Below, piece after piece: positions 8,306 to 22,300 of a stretch of 64,000 nt of DNA. The first letter of the stretch is position 1; the number at the start of each line of letters is the position of its first letter. The DNA is from Pseudomonas helleri (GTDB taxonomy: Bacteria; Pseudomonadota; Gammaproteobacteria; Pseudomonadales; Pseudomonadaceae): contig NZ_JYLD01000005.1 of the NCBI RefSeq assembly GCF_001043025.1, forward strand, positions 62,001-126,000. The letters run 5' to 3'. The translations under genes and the position numbers were made by a program. The notes below the pieces were generated by a model, which saw only the letters and a program-made list of their open reading frames with translations, ran no database searches and was not told the DNA's origin.

Positions 8306-11300
8306 ATGAATGCTGAGAAGTCCCTCAAACTTGCCCGCCGGTTCATCGAATTGCCGCTTGAAAAACGCCGGTTATTCCTCGACGGTCTGCGTGCGGAAGG
8401 GATCGACTTTTCGCAGTTTCCGATTCCTGCCGATGTGCCTCAGGCGGATCGCCAGGCGTTGTCCTACGCACAGCGGCGCATGTGGTTCTTGTGGCAACTG
8501 GACCCGCACAGCGGCGCCTACAACTTGCCCGGTGCCGTGCGCCTGACCGGCACGCTTAACCTCAGTGCGCTGGAACAGGCGTTCGCTTGTGTGGTGCAGC
8601 GTCACCAGACCTTGCGCACGGTGTTCCGGCAGAACCCTGACGACAGCCTGGAGCAAGTCGAGCGTCTGGCGCCGATCACCGTCGAACATGTGGATTTCAC
8701 CCTGTTGCCGGCCATCGAGCGCGAACAAGCGGTGGCCGCAGAGGCGCAGCAGCAGTCGCTGCACCCTTTCGATCTGGCCAATGGCCCGCTGCTGCGGATC
8801 AAGCTGCTCAAGCTTGGCGCTGACGAGCATGTGTTGCTGCTGACCTTGCACCACATCGTCTCTGATGGCTGGTCGATGAACGTGCTGATCGACGAATTTA
8901 TCCGCAGTTACGATGCCTTTGTGCGTAACGAGGCGCCGTCGTTGCCTGAGCTGGCCATCCAGTACAGCGACTACGCCCTGTGGCAGCGCCGCTGGCTGGA
9001 GGCGGGTGAGCAAGCGCGGCAACTGGCGTACTGGCAGGCCAAACTGGGTGATGAACACCCGGTCATCACCTTGCCCAACGACTACCCGCGCCCGGCCGTG
9101 CCCAGCTATCGCGGCACGCGCCATGAGTTCGCCGTAGCCCCGGAGCTGGTTGAGCAGTTGAGGGCCTTGGCCCAGCAGCACACGGTCACGCTGTTTATGC
9201 TGCTGTTGGGTGCGTTCAACATCCTGTTGCAGCGCTACAGCGGGCAAAACGATCTGCGCGTGGGCGTGCCGATTGCCAACCGTAACCGCCGTGAAGTCGA
9301 AGGGTTGATCGGCTTCTTTGTGAACACCCAGGTACTGCGCACCCAACTGACGGCAGACACCACCGTGGCCGAATTGCTGGCTGCGGTCAAAGAGACTGCG
9401 CTCGGTGCTCAAGCCCATCAGGAGCTGCCGTTCGAGCAGTTGGTAGAAGCCCTCAAACTTGAGCGCAACCTGAGCCACAACCCGCTGTTTCAAGTGATGT
9501 ACAACCACCAGCCGCAAGTGGCCGACATTGAAGCGATCAAAACGGCTTCGGGGCTCACACTGGGCCTGATTGAGTGGGAAGGGCGCACCACGCAGTTTGA
9601 CTTGAGCCTGGACACCTACGAGAAATCCGGCCGCCTGCACGCAGCGCTCACCTATGCCAATGACCTGTTTGACGGCGCCACCATCAGCCGTATGGCACGG
9701 CACTGGTGCAACCTGCTGCGAGCGCTGGTGGACCACCCCGAACGGCGGATCGGTGAATTACCGATGCTCGACGCCAGTGAAATACAGACCCGTGTGCACG
9801 ACTGGAACCGCACCCACGCTGAATACCCGACCCAAACTGGCCTGCAGGTGTTGATTGAAGCCCAGGTTGAGCGCACCCCCGACGCCACGGCGTTGGTGTT
9901 TGGCGCGCAGTCCCTGAGCTATGCGCAGCTCAATGCCCGCGCCAACCAATTGGCCCATGAGTTGCGTGAACGGGGTGTCGGCCCGGATGTGCTGGTGGGG
10001 ATTGCCGTAGAGCGTTCAGTAGAAATGGTGATCGGCCTGCTGGCGATTCTCAAGGCGGGCGGCGCCTATGTGCCGCTCGACCCGGAGTACCCGGCCGAAC
10101 GTTTGAGCTACATGATCGACGACAGCGGGATTCAGTTGCTGCTCACGCAAAAGCACTTGCAGGCGGCATTGCCACAACACATCCCGGTCATGTGCCTCGA
10201 TTGTTTAAACGACCAACAGATCGCGAGGCAAGCTCGCGCCTACAGTACAGAGAATCCGGTTGATCTGACCCGGCCGCAAAACCTCGCCTATGTGATCTAC
10301 ACCTCCGGCTCTACCGGCAAGCCCAAGGGCGCGGGTAACACCCATGCCGCGTTGGTCAACCGCCTGAGCTGGATGCAGCAGGCGTATCGCCTGACGGCCG
10401 ACGATGCCGTGCTGCAAAAGACCCCGTTCAGTTTTGATGTGTCGGTGTGGGAGTTTTTCTGGCCGCTGCTCACCGGCGCACGTCTGGTGGTGGCGCAACC
10501 GGGTGAACACCGCGAGCCGCTGCGCCTGATCGAAACCATTCGCCAGCAGCAGATCAGCACGCTGCATTTTGTGCCGTCAATGTTGCAGGCGTTTATTCAT
10601 GAGGTGGGCGTTGAGCAGTGCACCAGCCTGCGGCGGATTGTCTGCAGCGGGGAAGCGTTGCCGGTTGATGCTCAGCAGCAGGTGTTCAGCAAACTGCCCG
10701 ATGCAGAGCTGTACAACCTGTATGGCCCGACCGAAGCGGCTATCGATGTAACGCACTGGACCTGCATCGATGAGGGTGCGGCCAGCGTGCCGATTGGCTT
10801 GCCCATCGCCAACCTGCGCACGCTGGTGCTGGATGCCAACCTCTCGCCCGTAGCCTTGGGCGTGGCCGGGGAGTTGTATTTGGGCGGGGCCGGGCTGGCG
10901 CGCAGTTACCACCGTCGTCCGGCGCTGACGGCAGAGCGTTTTGTGCCGTGCCCGTTTAATCAGGGCGAGCGCCTGTACCGCACCGGCGATTGGGTGCGCC
11001 AGCGGGTTGACGGGGTCATTGAATACCTGGGCCGGCTTGATCATCAGATCAAACTGCGCGGGTTGCGCATTGAGCTGGGAGAAATCGAAGCGCGTCTGGC
11101 CGAGCAGCCGTCCGTGCGCGAAGCTGTGGTGCAGGTGCTCGACGGCAAGCAACTGGTGGCCTACGTGGTGCTGCATGCGCAGGCGCCTGCCGACCCTTGG
11201 CAAGCGGAATTGGCCAGTCAACTGCAACTCAGCTTGCCGGACTACATGGTGCCTAACCACTGGGTCAGCCTTGAGCGTTTGCCGCTGTCGCCCAACGGTA

Positions 11301-14300
11301 AGCTCGATCGTAAAGCCTTGCCGCGCCCGGACATCAGCACCGTGCAGCAAGACTACGTCGCACCGGCCTCTGAGCTGGAACAGCGCCTGGCCGAGATCTG
11401 GCAACAGGTATTGGGCGTGGCGCAGATCGGTGTCGATGACAACTTTTTTGCCCTGGGCGGCGACTCGATCATCTCGATCCAAGTGGTCAGCCGTGCCCGT
11501 CAGGCCGGGATCGCCTTCAGCCCTCGCGACCTGTTCCAGCATCAAACCATTCGCAGCCTTGCCCGGATTGCCGCGCTGAGCACCGAGACCCTTGTCGATC
11601 AGGGTTTGGCCACGGGTGCGGTGGCGCTGGCGCCGGTGCAGCAGTGGTTTTTCAGCCTGGACATGCCCCAGCGCCAGCACTGGAATCAGTCATTGCTGTT
11701 GCACCCGCGTCAGCCGGTGGATGCCGGGTTACTGGAACAGGCGCTGAACACGCTGGTGAGCCATCACGATGCACTGCGTTTGCGCTTTGTTCAGCACCCC
11801 GGCCAATGGCAGCAAGCCTATGCCGAGCTGCCGAACGAGCCGCTGCTGTGGCAGCGCCAGGCCGCGTCAACTGACGAGCTCAAAACCCTGTGCGAACAGA
11901 CCCAATGCAGTCTGGACTTGCACAACGGCCCGTTGCTGCGGGCGTTGCTGGTGGACATGGCCGATCACAGTCAGCGCCTGTTACTGGTAATTCACCACCT
12001 GGTGGTGGACGGCGTGTCGTGGCGGGTGCTGCTTGAAGACTTGCAGCAGTTCTACACCCAGCCGCTGCAGGCTGCGCAGGCCAAAACCAGCGCCTATCAG
12101 GCCTGGACCGCCCGTTTGGCCGAGGAGGCACAGGTGCGGGTCGGGGAACTGGCGCTGTGGCAGCGCCAACTAGCCGGTGCGTCCAGCGAGTTGCCGTGGG
12201 ACCGGCCTGATGCCGGTTTGCAAAACCGCCATGCTCGAACCTTGGGCCTGACCCTCGACGCCGAACTGACCCGCCAGTTGCTGCAAGTCGCCCCCGCCAC
12301 CTATCGCACACAGGTCAACGACCTGCTGCTGAGCGCGTTGGCGCGGGTTATTTGCCGCTGGAGCGGGCAGCCCAGCAGCTTGATCCAACTGGAAGGCCAT
12401 GGCCGCGAAGACCTGTTTGCCGACCTCGACCTGTCGCGCACTGTGGGCTGGTTTACCAGTCTGTACCCGGTGCAATTGACCCCGAGTGCTTATCTGGGTG
12501 ACTCGATCAAGTCGATCAAGGAGCAACTGCGCAGCGTGCCGGACAAAGGCGTGGGCTATGGCCTGCTGCGCTATCTGGCAGGCGAGGGCGTGGCTCAACA
12601 ACTGGCCAGCCTGGCAACGCCGCGCATTACCTTCAACTATCTGGGCCAGTTTGATCGCCAGTTCGATGACACCGCGATGTTTGCCCCGGCCACTGAAAGC
12701 GCCGGGCTGGCGCAGGACGAAAACGCACCGCTGGCCAACTGGCTGAGCATCGAAGGGCAGGTATATGGCGGCGAGCTCAACCTGCAATGGACCTACAGCC
12801 ACGAGATGTTTGATGACGCCACTGTGCAGGCATTGGTGGACGATTATCGGGGCGAACTGACGGCACTGATTGCCCATTGCGTCAACAGCGAGCAGGGCGG
12901 CATGACCCCGTCGGACTTCCCGCTGGCACAACTGACCCAGGCGCAACTGGACGCCCTCAAAGTTCCGGCCAGTGCCATCGAAGACATCTACCCGCTATCG
13001 CCGATGCAGCAGGGCTTGCTGGTGCACACCTTGCTCGAGCCCGGCTCGGGCATTTACTACATGCAAGACCGTTACATCATCGACAGCGAAATCGACCTGC
13101 CACGCTTTACCGCAGCCTGGCACGCGGTGGTGCAGCGTCATGACGCGTTGCGCGCTTCGTTCAGCCTCGACGATGACGGCCAGATGCTGCAAATCATCCA
13201 CCGCGATGCTGCGCCCAACGTGCAAGTGCACGACTGGACGGATCGCCCCGAGGGCGAACACGAAGCGGCGTTGCAAACGTTGCTGGCCGAAGATCGGGCC
13301 CAAGGCTTTGACCTGCTCAACTCGCCGCCTTTCAGCCTGCGCCTGATCCGGCGCAGCGCCGGGCATTACTGGTTCATCCTCAGCAACCACCACATCCTGA
13401 TTGATGCCTGGTGCCGCTCGCTGTTGCTGCAAGACTTCTTTGCCCTGTACAGCGGCCAGCGCAGCCTGCCGCCCGCGGCGCGGTATCGCGACTTTATTGA
13501 ATGGCTGCAAGCCCAGGGCGAGCGCGAGGCTCTGCAGGCCTGGAGCGCTGAACTGGCCGGGTTTGAACAGCCGACGCCATTGCCCTTTGACCGTGCCGTG
13601 CGCCGTCAGGGCGGGTTCTCGCAGATCGGTGATTGCTATGCCGACCTGGAGGTCAGCCAGGGCCGCGCCTTGCGCGAACTGGCCCAGCGTTACCATGTGA
13701 CCGTCAACACCCTGACCCAAGCCGCGTGGGCGCTAGTGTTGCAGCGCTACAGCGGGCTCGACGAAGTGCTGTTTGGCGTCACCGTGGCCGGGCGCCCGGT
13801 CAATCGCCCGGAAATGCAAGACACCGTTGGCCTGTTCATCAACAGCATCCCGCTGCGCATGCGTTTGCCGCAGGCAGGCCGGCGGGTCAGCGTGCGCGAG
13901 TGGCTGCAAGGGGTGTTTGCGCACAACCTGGCGCTGCGTGAGCACGAACATTTGCCGCTGTTGAGCATCCAGGCGTGCAGTGCGCTGGACAAAGGCCAGC
14001 CGATTTTCGACAGCCTGTTTGTCTATGAAAACGCCCCGGTGGAGAGCGCGGTGGTCAGCGGCGCCGAGCAGATCAGCGCCAAGTCCGACAACGCACGCAC
14101 TCACACCAACTACCCGATGACCGTGGTGGTGTACCCCGGCGATGCGCTGGGCTTGCACCTGTCCTACGACAAACGCTTTTTTGATGAGGCCACGGTCGAG
14201 CGCTTGCTGGCGGACTTCAAGCGCTTGTTGCTGGCGATTGGCGAACACGCCGAAGGCAACGTTGCCGACCTGCCGTTAGTGGAGGCTGGCGAGCGTGCGC

Positions 14301-17300
14301 AGTTGTTGCAGGCGGGCAACCAGACCGCTCGCGATTACCCGTTGGCGCAGGGATATGTACGGCTGTTTGAAGCGCAGCTGGCGGCGCATCCGGAGCAGGT
14401 GGTTGCCACGTGCCTGGACCTGCGCTGGACCTACCAGATGCTGGATCAGCGGGCGAACCGGCTCGGCCATGCCTTGCTGGCGGCGGGCGTCACTGTTGAT
14501 CAGCCGGTGGCCTTGCTGGCCGAGCGCAGCCTCGAACTGCTGGGCATGATGCTGGGCACCTTCAAGGCCGGGGCGGGCTACTTGCCCCTCGACCCGCACC
14601 TGCCGACCCAGCGCCTGTTGGCGTTGCTGCAACTGGGGCATGTGCCGTTGCTGGTGGCCAGTGCGGCGTGCCGCGAACAGGCCGAGCGCGTGCTGGCCTT
14701 GCTCAGCCCGGCGCAGCGCCCGCCCTTGCTGGTGTGGGAGGACGTGCAAGGCGCCGGGTATTGCAGCACTTCACCGGGCATCTACACCGCGCCCAACAAT
14801 CTGGCCTATGTGATATTCACCTCGGGCTCCACCGGCACGCCTAAAGGGGTGATGGTCGAGCAGGCCGGGATGCTGAATAACCAACTGAGCAAGCAACCGT
14901 ATCTGCACCTGAGTGCGGCGGACGTGATCGCCCAGACGGCGTCGCAGAGTTTTGATATTTCGGTGTGGCAGTTCCTCGCGGCGCCGTTGTTAGGCGCGCA
15001 AGTCGACATCGTGCCCAACGTTATCGCCCATGATCCGGCCGCCTTGCTGGCGCATGTGGCCGTACGCGGGATCACCGTGCTCGAAAGCGTGCCGTCGCTG
15101 ATCCAGAGTCTGCTCGACGAGCCCGAGGGTTCGCTGGCTGCGCTGCGCTGGATGCTGCCCACCGGCGAAGCCATGCCCCCGGAGCTGGCGCGCCGCTGGT
15201 TGCAGCGTTATCCGCAGATTGGTCTGGTCAACGCCTACGGCCCGGCGGAATGCTCGGACGACGTGGCGCTGTTCCGTGTTGACGTGGCGTCGGCCCAAGG
15301 CGCGTATTTGCCGATTGGCCTGGCCACCGACAACAACCGTTTGTATGTGCTGGATGGCGACTTGCAGCCGGTGCCGACCGGTGTGGTCGGTGAGTTGTAC
15401 GTGGCCGGTACGGGCGTGGGCCGGGGCTATTTTGCCGACCCGCTGCGCAGCGCGGCGGTGTTTTTGCCTGACCCTTACGCCGCGAGGCCGGGCGAGCGCC
15501 TGTACCGCACCGGCGACCTGGCCCGGCGGCGCCCGGACGGCCAACTGGAATACGTGGGCCGTATCGACCAGCAAGTCAAAGTGCGCGGCTTTCGTATCGA
15601 ACTGGGCGAAATCGAGTCGCGTCTGCGTGACTTGCCTGGCGTGCGTGAAGCTGCCGTGGTCGTGCAGGACAGCCCGACCGGCAAGGCGCTGGTGGCCTTT
15701 GTGGTGGCCGACGATGAAGCGAGTGCCTGGAGCGAATGGCGCGAGACCTTGAAAGCAGCGCTCAAGGCGCAACTGCCGGACTACATGGTGCCGCTGCACT
15801 GGGTTCAATTGCAGAGTTTGCCACTCAATGCCAACGGCAAGGTTGATCGCAAGGCGCTGCCCCAGGCCCAAGCGGCTGACTGGCAGCGCGAGGTGATTGC
15901 GCCCCATGCCGGGATCGAAACCCGTATAGCCGCGATCTGGCAAGAGGTGCTCAAACTTGAGGCGGTCAGCCGCGACGACAACTTCTTTGAACTGGGCGGC
16001 CATTCGCTGCTGGTGGCACAAGTGGTGTCTCGGGTGCGCCAGCAGCTCGGCATCGAACTGGCGCTGAGCAGCTTGTTTGAAAGCAGCGTGCTCAGCGATT
16101 TCGCTGCCCGTTGCGCCTCACAGCCGCAAACCCTCAGTCAGCCGCCATTGCGCCCGCGTGCGCCCGGCCAGCCCGGCGTGTTGTCGTATGCACAGCAGCG
16201 CCAATGGCTGCTCTGGCAGCTCGACCCGCACAGCTCCGCGTACAACATTCCGGCGGCGCTGCGGCTTAAAGGCTCACTCGATCGCGAGGCCTTGCTACGC
16301 AGCTTCAACGCCCTGCAACAACGCCACGAAACCTTGCGCACCACCTTTGTTCAGGACGGTGACCAGGCCCGTGGCGTGCTGCACGCACATTTGCCGTTGG
16401 TGCTGCGTGAATTAACCCTCGATCAGCCATCAGCCGCGCAGATTGACACCCAAGTGGCCGAAGAAATGCGTCAGCCCTTCGACCTGCGCACGGGGCCGTT
16501 GCTGCGCGTGTTGCTGCTCAAGGTCGCGGCCGATGAGCACGTGCTCGTACTGACCGTGCATCACATTGCGGCTGACGGTTGGTCGATGCAGGTGATGGTC
16601 GATGAATTCACTGAACTGTACCAGGGCCATGAGCTGCCGCCCTTGGCCGTGAGCTACGCCGATTACGCCACCTGGCAGCGCGACGGATTGCAAGCCGGCG
16701 AGGGCGAGCGCCAGTTGAACGCCTGGCGTGAGCAGCTCGGCAGCCAGCATGCACCGCTGGAGCTACCTAGCGAGCTGGTTCGCCCGGCGATCCGCAGTGA
16801 GCGGGGGGCGCGTTTGGACGTGGCCATTGAACCGGCATTGGCGAGTGCACTGCGGCAGTTGGCGCAACAGCACAATGTGACGCTGTTTATGCTGCTGTTG
16901 GCCAGTTATCAGACCTTGTTGCATCGCTACAGCGGCCAGTCGGCGATCAATGTCGGGGTGCCGAATGCCGGGCGTGGACAACTCGAAACGGAAGGCTTGA
17001 TCGGTTTCTTTATCAACACCCAGGTGCTGCGCAGCGAGATCGACGGCCAGCAAACGTTTGCCAGCCTGTTGCAACAGGTCAAGCGCAACGCCCTGTGGGC
17101 GCAAGCGCATCAAGACCTGCCGTTCGAGCAACTGGTGGACGCGCTGCAGCCGCAGCGCAGCCTGAGCCACAGCCCGCTGTTTCAAGTGCTGTTCAATCAT
17201 CAGCGGCAGATCGGCGAGAGCGTCGAGCGGCAACTGCCGGGCCTGAGCATTGAGCGCATGGACTGGCAGCAGCACACGGCGCAGTTCGATCTGGCGCTGG

Positions 17301-19345
17301 ACACCGAAGAGCAGGGCGAGCACTTGCACGCCAGCCTGACCTACGCCTGCGATGTGTATGACGCCGCGACCATTGAGCGCTTGGCCGGGCACTGGCTGAA
17401 CCTGCTGCGCGCGGTGGTGCAGGCACCCCAGCAACGTATCGCTGAATTGGCCATGCTGAGTCCGGGCGAGCAACAGGCGTTGCTGACGCACTGGAACCCG
17501 CAGGTTGAGGTGCAGCCTGCCGGGCCAACCCTGCACCAACTGTTCGAGGCGCAGGCCGCCTTGCACCCGCACGCTCTGGCGTTGCGCTGCGGTGATGATT
17601 CGCTGACCTATGCAGCGCTCAACGCCCAGGCCAATCGCCTGGCCCGCAAACTGCGCGAGCGCGGTGTCGGCCCGGAAGTGCGGGTTGGCATTGCCACTGA
17701 GCGGGCTGTGGCGCTGGTGGTCGGGGTGCTGGCGATTCTCAAGGCCGGGGGCGCGTATGTGCCACTCGATCCGCAATACCCCGCCGAGCGCCTGAGCTAC
17801 ATGATCGAAGACAGCAGCATTCAGTTATTGCTGACCCAGGAGCACCTGCTGGAAAACCTGCCGCCGCGGGTCGGCGTGCAGGCTCTATGTCTGGAACATG
17901 TTCAGTGGGAGGCGTTTAGCGCCGACAATCTGCTCAACCTGACCCAGCCCGACAATCTGGCGTATGTGATCTACACCTCGGGTTCCACCGGGCGCCCGAA
18001 AGGGGCGTTGCTGAGCCATGCCAACGTCAGCCGTTTGCTCAGCGCCACCGCCGATGAGTTTGCCTTTGGTCCGAGTGATGTGTGGACGCTGTTCCATTCC
18101 TATGCGTTCGATTTCTCGGTGTGGGAGATGTTCGGCGCGCTGTGCACCGGCGGGCGTCTGGTGATCGTGCCGTACTTCATCAGCCGCGAGCCGCAGGCGT
18201 TCCATCAGTTGCTCTGCGATGAGCAGGTCACGGTGCTCAACCAGACCCCGACGGCGTTCCGGCAATTGCTGCCCATTGCCTGCAACAGCCCGCAAACCCT
18301 GGCCTTGCGCTGGGTGATCTTTGGTGGCGAAGCCCTTGATGTGGGGAGCTTGTGCCCGTGGTACGCGCGCTTTGGTGATGCGCCCACCACGCTGGTCAAC
18401 ATGTACGGCATCACCGAAACCACGGTGCATGTGACCTGGCGCGGCCTGAGCGCGCAAGACCTCGATGCCAAGGTACAAAGCCCGATCGGCCGGCCCATCA
18501 GCGACCTCAGCTGGTATTTGCTCGACAGCCAGTTGCAACCCGTAGCGCCAGGCTGCGCCGGTGAGTTGTACATCGCCGGGGCCGGTCTGGCCCGTGGCTA
18601 CCACGGTCGCGCCGGGCTCACCGCCGAGCGTTTTGTGCCCAGCCCTTTTGCGCCGGGCGTGCGCCTGTACCGCAGCGGCGACCTGGCCCGCCAGCGCGCT
18701 GACGGCAACTTCGACTACCTGGGGCGGATTGACCAGCAAGTGAAGATTCGCGGGTTCCGCATCGAGCTGGGCGAAATCGAAACGTGCCTTAAACAGCAAG
18801 TGGGCGTCAGCGATGCGGTGCTGAGCGTGCATCAAGGCCAGCTCTGCGCCTATGTGGTGGCCGAGCAGACGCCAATCGATCCGTTGGCGTGGCGCGAGCA
18901 TTTGCGCACCGCGCTCAAGGTCGATTTGCCGGATTACATGGTCCCGAGCCACTGGCTGCTGCTGGAAGCCCTGCCGCTGACCGGTAACGGCAAGCTCGAT
19001 CGCAAGGCGTTGCCATTGCCTGACGCCGAGCACTGGCAGCGCCCTTACAGTGCCCCGGTGGGCGACCTGGAAACCAGGCTGGCAACGATCTGGGCCCAGG
19101 TGCTGGAGGTCGAGCGGGTAGGGCGCCACGACAACTTCTTTGAATTGGGCGGGCACTCGCTGCTCGCAGCCCAGGCCAACGCCCGGGTCGAACTGGAACT
19201 GGGCCTTGAAGTGGCGCTGCGCGCGCTGTTCGAAACCCCCGACCTGCACGCCTATGCCGCTCTGGTACAGGCCCAAACGCCTGCGGATAACGATGTTCGT
19301 CTGAGCGCACTTGAGTCGCTGCTCGACGAGATGGAGATCAACTGA
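8306..19345 (+). CDS. Pyoverdine non-ribosomal peptide synthetase, three modules: (D-Ser)-X-Thr
   Basis: A 3679-residue cytoplasmic NRPS. Domain order: C (about 40-470), A1 (motif YTSGSTG about 664), T1 (GGDS about 1051), E (HHLVVDG about 1230), C (HHILIDAW about 1695), A2 (FTSGSTG about 2169), T2 (GGHS about 2564), C (HHIAADGWS about 2752), A3 (about 3222), T3 (GGHS about 3614). My manual pocket reading gives D-V-W-H-V-S-L-I-D for A1 (serine, then epimerised), D-I-W-E-L-T-A-D-D for A2 (unassigned; acidic residues suggest a basic side chain) and D-F-W-N-I-G-M-V-H for A3 (threonine). There is no thioesterase; the chain passes to the next gene, which overlaps by one base. I choose ATG 8306, preceded by GGAAGAAG, over GTG 8288. 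A REP half lies inside A1. Confidence 0.93.
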   Translation: MNAEKSLKLARRFIELPLEKRRLFLDGLRAEGIDFSQFPIPADVPQADRQALSYAQRRMWFLWQLDPHSGAYNLPGAVRLTGTLNLSALEQAFACVVQRHQTLRTVFRQNPDDSLEQVERLAPITVEHVDFTLLPAIEREQAVAAEAQQQSLHPFDLANGPLLRIKLLKLGADEHVLLLTLHHIVSDGWSMNVLIDEFIRSYDAFVRNEAPSLPELAIQYSDYALWQRRWLEAGEQARQLAYWQAKLGDEHPVITLPNDYPRPAVPSYRGTRHEFAVAPELVEQLRALAQQHTVTLFMLLLGAFNILLQRYSGQNDLRVGVPIANRNRREVEGLIGFFVNTQVLRTQLTADTTVAELLAAVKETALGAQAHQELPFEQLVEALKLERNLSHNPLFQVMYNHQPQVADIEAIKTASGLTLGLIEWEGRTTQFDLSLDTYEKSGRLHAALTYANDLFDGATISRMARHWCNLLRALVDHPERRIGELPMLDASEIQTRVHDWNRTHAEYPTQTGLQVLIEAQVERTPDATALVFGAQSLSYAQLNARANQLAHELRERGVGPDVLVGIAVERSVEMVIGLLAILKAGGAYVPLDPEYPAERLSYMIDDSGIQLLLTQKHLQAALPQHIPVMCLDCLNDQQIARQARAYSTENPVDLTRPQNLAYVIYTSGSTGKPKGAGNTHAALVNRLSWMQQAYRLTADDAVLQKTPFSFDVSVWEFFWPLLTGARLVVAQPGEHREPLRLIETIRQQQISTLHFVPSMLQAFIHEVGVEQCTSLRRIVCSGEALPVDAQQQVFSKLPDAELYNLYGPTEAAIDVTHWTCIDEGAASVPIGLPIANLRTLVLDANLSPVALGVAGELYLGGAGLARSYHRRPALTAERFVPCPFNQGERLYRTGDWVRQRVDGVIEYLGRLDHQIKLRGLRIELGEIEARLAEQPSVREAVVQVLDGKQLVAYVVLHAQAPADPWQAELASQLQLSLPDYMVPNHWVSLERLPLSPNGKLDRKALPRPDISTVQQDYVAPASELEQRLAEIWQQVLGVAQIGVDDNFFALGGDSIISIQVVSRARQAGIAFSPRDLFQHQTIRSLARIAALSTETLVDQGLATGAVALAPVQQWFFSLDMPQRQHWNQSLLLHPRQPVDAGLLEQALNTLVSHHDALRLRFVQHPGQWQQAYAELPNEPLLWQRQAASTDELKTLCEQTQCSLDLHNGPLLRALLVDMADHSQRLLLVIHHLVVDGVSWRVLLEDLQQFYTQPLQAAQAKTSAYQAWTARLAEEAQVRVGELALWQRQLAGASSELPWDRPDAGLQNRHARTLGLTLDAELTRQLLQVAPATYRTQVNDLLLSALARVICRWSGQPSSLIQLEGHGREDLFADLDLSRTVGWFTSLYPVQLTPSAYLGDSIKSIKEQLRSVPDKGVGYGLLRYLAGEGVAQQLASLATPRITFNYLGQFDRQFDDTAMFAPATESAGLAQDENAPLANWLSIEGQVYGGELNLQWTYSHEMFDDATVQALVDDYRGELTALIAHCVNSEQGGMTPSDFPLAQLTQAQLDALKVPASAIEDIYPLSPMQQGLLVHTLLEPGSGIYYMQDRYIIDSEIDLPRFTAAWHAVVQRHDALRASFSLDDDGQMLQIIHRDAAPNVQVHDWTDRPEGEHEAALQTLLAEDRAQGFDLLNSPPFSLRLIRRSAGHYWFILSNHHILIDAWCRSLLLQDFFALYSGQRSLPPAARYRDFIEWLQAQGEREALQAWSAELAGFEQPTPLPFDRAVRRQGGFSQIGDCYADLEVSQGRALRELAQRYHVTVNTLTQAAWALVLQRYSGLDEVLFGVTVAGRPVNRPEMQDTVGLFINSIPLRMRLPQAGRRVSVREWLQGVFAHNLALREHEHLPLLSIQACSALDKGQPIFDSLFVYENAPVESAVVSGAEQISAKSDNARTHTNYPMTVVVYPGDALGLHLSYDKRFFDEATVERLLADFKRLLLAIGEHAEGNVADLPLVEAGERAQLLQAGNQTARDYPLAQGYVRLFEAQLAAHPEQVVATCLDLRWTYQMLDQRANRLGHALLAAGVTVDQPVALLAERSLELLGMMLGTFKAGAGYLPLDPHLPTQRLLALLQLGHVPLLVASAACREQAERVLALLSPAQRPPLLVWEDVQGAGYCSTSPGIYTAPNNLAYVIFTSGSTGTPKGVMVEQAGMLNNQLSKQPYLHLSAADVIAQTASQSFDISVWQFLAAPLLGAQVDIVPNVIAHDPAALLAHVAVRGITVLESVPSLIQSLLDEPEGSLAALRWMLPTGEAMPPELARRWLQRYPQIGLVNAYGPAECSDDVALFRVDVASAQGAYLPIGLATDNNRLYVLDGDLQPVPTGVVGELYVAGTGVGRGYFADPLRSAAVFLPDPYAARPGERLYRTGDLARRRPDGQLEYVGRIDQQVKVRGFRIELGEIESRLRDLPGVREAAVVVQDSPTGKALVAFVVADDEASAWSEWRETLKAALKAQLPDYMVPLHWVQLQSLPLNANGKVDRKALPQAQAADWQREVIAPHAGIETRIAAIWQEVLKLEAVSRDDNFFELGGHSLLVAQVVSRVRQQLGIELALSSLFESSVLSDFAARCASQPQTLSQPPLRPRAPGQPGVLSYAQQRQWLLWQLDPHSSAYNIPAALRLKGSLDREALLRSFNALQQRHETLRTTFVQDGDQARGVLHAHLPLVLRELTLDQPSAAQIDTQVAEEMRQPFDLRTGPLLRVLLLKVAADEHVLVLTVHHIAADGWSMQVMVDEFTELYQGHELPPLAVSYADYATWQRDGLQAGEGERQLNAWREQLGSQHAPLELPSELVRPAIRSERGARLDVAIEPALASALRQLAQQHNVTLFMLLLASYQTLLHRYSGQSAINVGVPNAGRGQLETEGLIGFFINTQVLRSEIDGQQTFASLLQQVKRNALWAQAHQDLPFEQLVDALQPQRSLSHSPLFQVLFNHQRQIGESVERQLPGLSIERMDWQQHTAQFDLALDTEEQGEHLHASLTYACDVYDAATIERLAGHWLNLLRAVVQAPQQRIAELAMLSPGEQQALLTHWNPQVEVQPAGPTLHQLFEAQAALHPHALALRCGDDSLTYAALNAQANRLARKLRERGVGPEVRVGIATERAVALVVGVLAILKAGGAYVPLDPQYPAERLSYMIEDSSIQLLLTQEHLLENLPPRVGVQALCLEHVQWEAFSADNLLNLTQPDNLAYVIYTSGSTGRPKGALLSHANVSRLLSATADEFAFGPSDVWTLFHSYAFDFSVWEMFGALCTGGRLVIVPYFISREPQAFHQLLCDEQVTVLNQTPTAFRQLLPIACNSPQTLALRWVIFGGEALDVGSLCPWYARFGDAPTTLVNMYGITETTVHVTWRGLSAQDLDAKVQSPIGRPISDLSWYLLDSQLQPVAPGCAGELYIAGAGLARGYHGRAGLTAERFVPSPFAPGVRLYRSGDLARQRADGNFDYLGRIDQQVKIRGFRIELGEIETCLKQQVGVSDAVLSVHQGQLCAYVVAEQTPIDPLAWREHLRTALKVDLPDYMVPSHWLLLEALPLTGNGKLDRKALPLPDAEHWQRPYSAPVGDLETRLATIWAQVLEVERVGRHDNFFELGGHSLLAAQANARVELELGLEVALRALFETPDLHAYAALVQAQTPADNDVRLSALESLLDEMEIN
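10219..10245. repeat. In-frame REP-like sequence inside A1 of the first NRPS
   Basis: GATCGCGAGGCAAGCTCGCG followed by CCTACA is the reverse orientation of the REP core (TGTAGGCGCGAGCTTGCCTC). It is read in frame as [10 protein letters not shown] in the loop between the A2 and A3 core motifs of the serine adenylation domain, just before [10 protein letters not shown]. The equivalent loop of the other serine domain holds a REP in the opposite orientation (21294). Confidence 0.65.
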
Positions 19346-22300
19346 TGGAACACTCTACCGCCTGGCGTATTGCCAACCGCTTCGCCAGCCTTGCCCCACA
19401 GCAGCGCCGAGAGTTCTTGCACAAGATGCAAGAGCAGGGCGTGAGTTTCGGCCAGTTGCCGATCCCGCAGACCGCATCGCCAGACGCACCCTGCGCGCTG
19501 TCCTATGCCCAGCAACGGCAATGGTTTTTGTGGCAGCTTGACCCGCAGAGCGCCGCGTACCACATCCCGGCCGCCTTGCGTTTGCGCGGCGAGCTGAACG
19601 TGGCGGCGTTGCAGCACAGTTTTGATGCCCTGCTGGAGCGCCATCACAGCTTGCGTAGGGTCTTTGTCTGTGGGAGCGGGCTTGCTCGCGATGCAGACAA
19701 CGCGGAGTTTCTGGACAACAGCGGTGATGCTATCGCGAGCAAGCCCGCTCCCACAGATTCAGCAATGCTGTTGACCCGCCACGACCTGCGCGATCAGCCG
19801 CCATCCGAACGCCTGAACCTGGCGCTGCGCCTGGTCGAGCAGGACATCGCGCAACCGTTCGATCTGCAACACGGGCCGTTGCTGCGGGTGAGCCTGTTGC
19901 AACTGGACGCGCAGGATCATGTGCTGGTGCTGACCTTGCACCACATCGTGGCTGATGGTTGGTCGATGGGCGTGCTGGTCGACGAGTTTTCACAGTTGTA
20001 TGCCGCCCATGCCCAAGGCAAAACCCTGGCGTTGCCCGCGCTGGCGATTCAGTACGTCGACTACGCCCTGTGGCAAAGGCGCTGGATGGAGGCCGGGGAG
20101 CTGGAGCGGCAACTGGACTGGTGGCGCGGGCAACTGGGCAGCGAGCAACCGGTGCTGGAGTTGCCCAGCGACCGCTCACGCCCTGTGCAGCCAAGCCAGC
20201 ACGGCGCGCGACTGGATTTCGCGCTGCCAGCCGAGTTGGCCAAAGGCCTGCTGAGCTTGGCCAGGCAGCGCGGGGTGACGCCGTTTATGCTCTTGCTGGC
20301 CAGTTTTCAAGTGCTGCTGCACCGCTACAGCGGCCAGCAGGATCTGCGTATCGGTGTGCCGGTGGCCAACCGCACGCGGGCGGAAACCCGTGGCCTGATC
20401 GGCTTTTTCGTCAATACCCAGGTGCTGCGGGCCGAGCTGGACGGGCGTATGCCGTTCAGCCAATTGCTAAGCCAGACCCGTGACCGCGCACTGGATGCCC
20501 AGGGTTATCAGGACGTGCCCTTCGAACGGCTGGTCAATGCCTTGCAGGGCGAGCGCAGCCTGAGCCACAGCCCGTTGTTCCAAGTGATGTTCAACCACCA
20601 GCAAAGCCGCCCCGGCGCACTGCGCGGGATGCTCGCCGGTTTGCAGGTCGAGAGCCTGGAATGGCAGGGGCGCACCGCTCAGTTTGACCTGCAACTCGAT
20701 ACCCATGAAGAAGGCGAGCACCTGCTGGCCAGCCTGACCTATGCCACTGATCTGTTCGATGCCCCGCGCATTGAAGCCATGGCCGCGCATTGGCGCACCC
20801 TGCTGGCTGGTGTGGTGGCGAACCCTGAATGCGCGATCAGCGAATTGCCGATGCTCGCCGCACATGAAATCGAGGCCACGCTGTATGGCCTGAATGCCAC
20901 CCAACAGCACTATCCCGGCCCCGCCTGCGTGCACCAGCACATCGAAGCGCAAGCGGCGGCCACACCGGAGGCTTGTGCGCTAGTGTTTGCCGGGCAGTCG
21001 TTGAGTTATCGCGAACTCAATCAGCGCGCCAACCGTATGGCGCATCAGCTGCGCGAGAGCGCAGTGGGTCCGGAAGTGCGCGTGGGCGTGGCCTGCGAGC
21101 GTTCTCTGGAGCTGGTGATTGGCTTGCTGGCGATTCTCAAGGCCGGGGGCGCTTACGTGCCGCTCGACCCCGAATACCCGGCTGAACGCCTGGCCTATAT
21201 GGTTGAAGACAGCGGCATCAGTTTGCTGCTGACCCAGGCGCACGTGCAGATGGCGTTGCCGCCACACATCCCCGTCATGATCCTGGACCCCAGTGTAGGA
21301 GCGAGCTTGCCTCGCGAACTCTCAAACGATCATGAGCGCGCTGAAAACCTGACTAACCTGGCACATCCCGAGAATCTGGCCTATGTGATCTACACCTCGG
21401 GCTCCACCGGCCGCCCCAAAGGCGCAGGCAACAGCCATGGCGCGTTGTACAACCGGCTGGCGTGGATGCAACAAGCTTATGGCCTGAACGCTGCCGACCG
21501 GGTCTTACAGAAAACCCCGTTCAGTTTTGACGTGTCGGTGTGGGAGTTTTTCTGGCCGCTGATGCATGGCGCGATGTTGGTGGTCGCCGCTCCTGGTGCG
21601 CACCGCGACCCGCAGCAACTGGCGCAACTGATCGTCGAACAGGGGGTTACCACCCTGCATTTTGTGCCGTCGATGCTGCAAGCCTTCATCAACAGCGACG
21701 AGGCTGTGCAGTGTCACTCGCTGCGACGGATTGTGTGCAGCGGCGAGGCGCTGCCGATTGCCTTGCAACGCCAGACAATGAGTAACCTGCCCCAAGCGGC
21801 GCTGTACAACTTGTACGGGCCTACCGAAGCGGCCATCGACGTGACCCACTGGACGTGCGTTGAAGAACACCGCGACAGCGTGCCGATCGGGCGGCCGATT
21901 GCCAACCTGCGTAGCTACGTCCTCAGCCCGGAACTGTTGCCCTTGCCGACCGGCGCCATTGGCGAATTGTACTTGGCGGGCGCGGGTTTAGCCCGGGGCT
22001 ACCATGCGCGCCCGGCATTGACGGCCGAGCGCTTTGTGGTCGACCCGTTTGGCAGTGGCGAACGGCTGTACCGCACTGGCGACCTGGCGCGTTATCGCGC
22101 TGACGGTGCTATCGAGTACTGCGGCCGGATCGACCATCAGGTGAAAATTCGCGGCCTGCGCATCGAGCTGGGCGAGATCGAAGCGCGCCTGCAAGAACAC
22201 CCGCAGGTTCAGGAAGCGGTGGTGCTGGCGCTGGATAACCAGTTGGTGGCGTATCTGGTGCCCAGCGACGTGGCGCTGCTGGAACACCCCGAAGCGCAAA

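Noticed and set aside
8372..9736. A 454-codon minus-strand open frame in the first NRPS
   Set aside because: Shadow of the C domain, with Gln/His/Arg-rich content typical of an opposite-strand frame.
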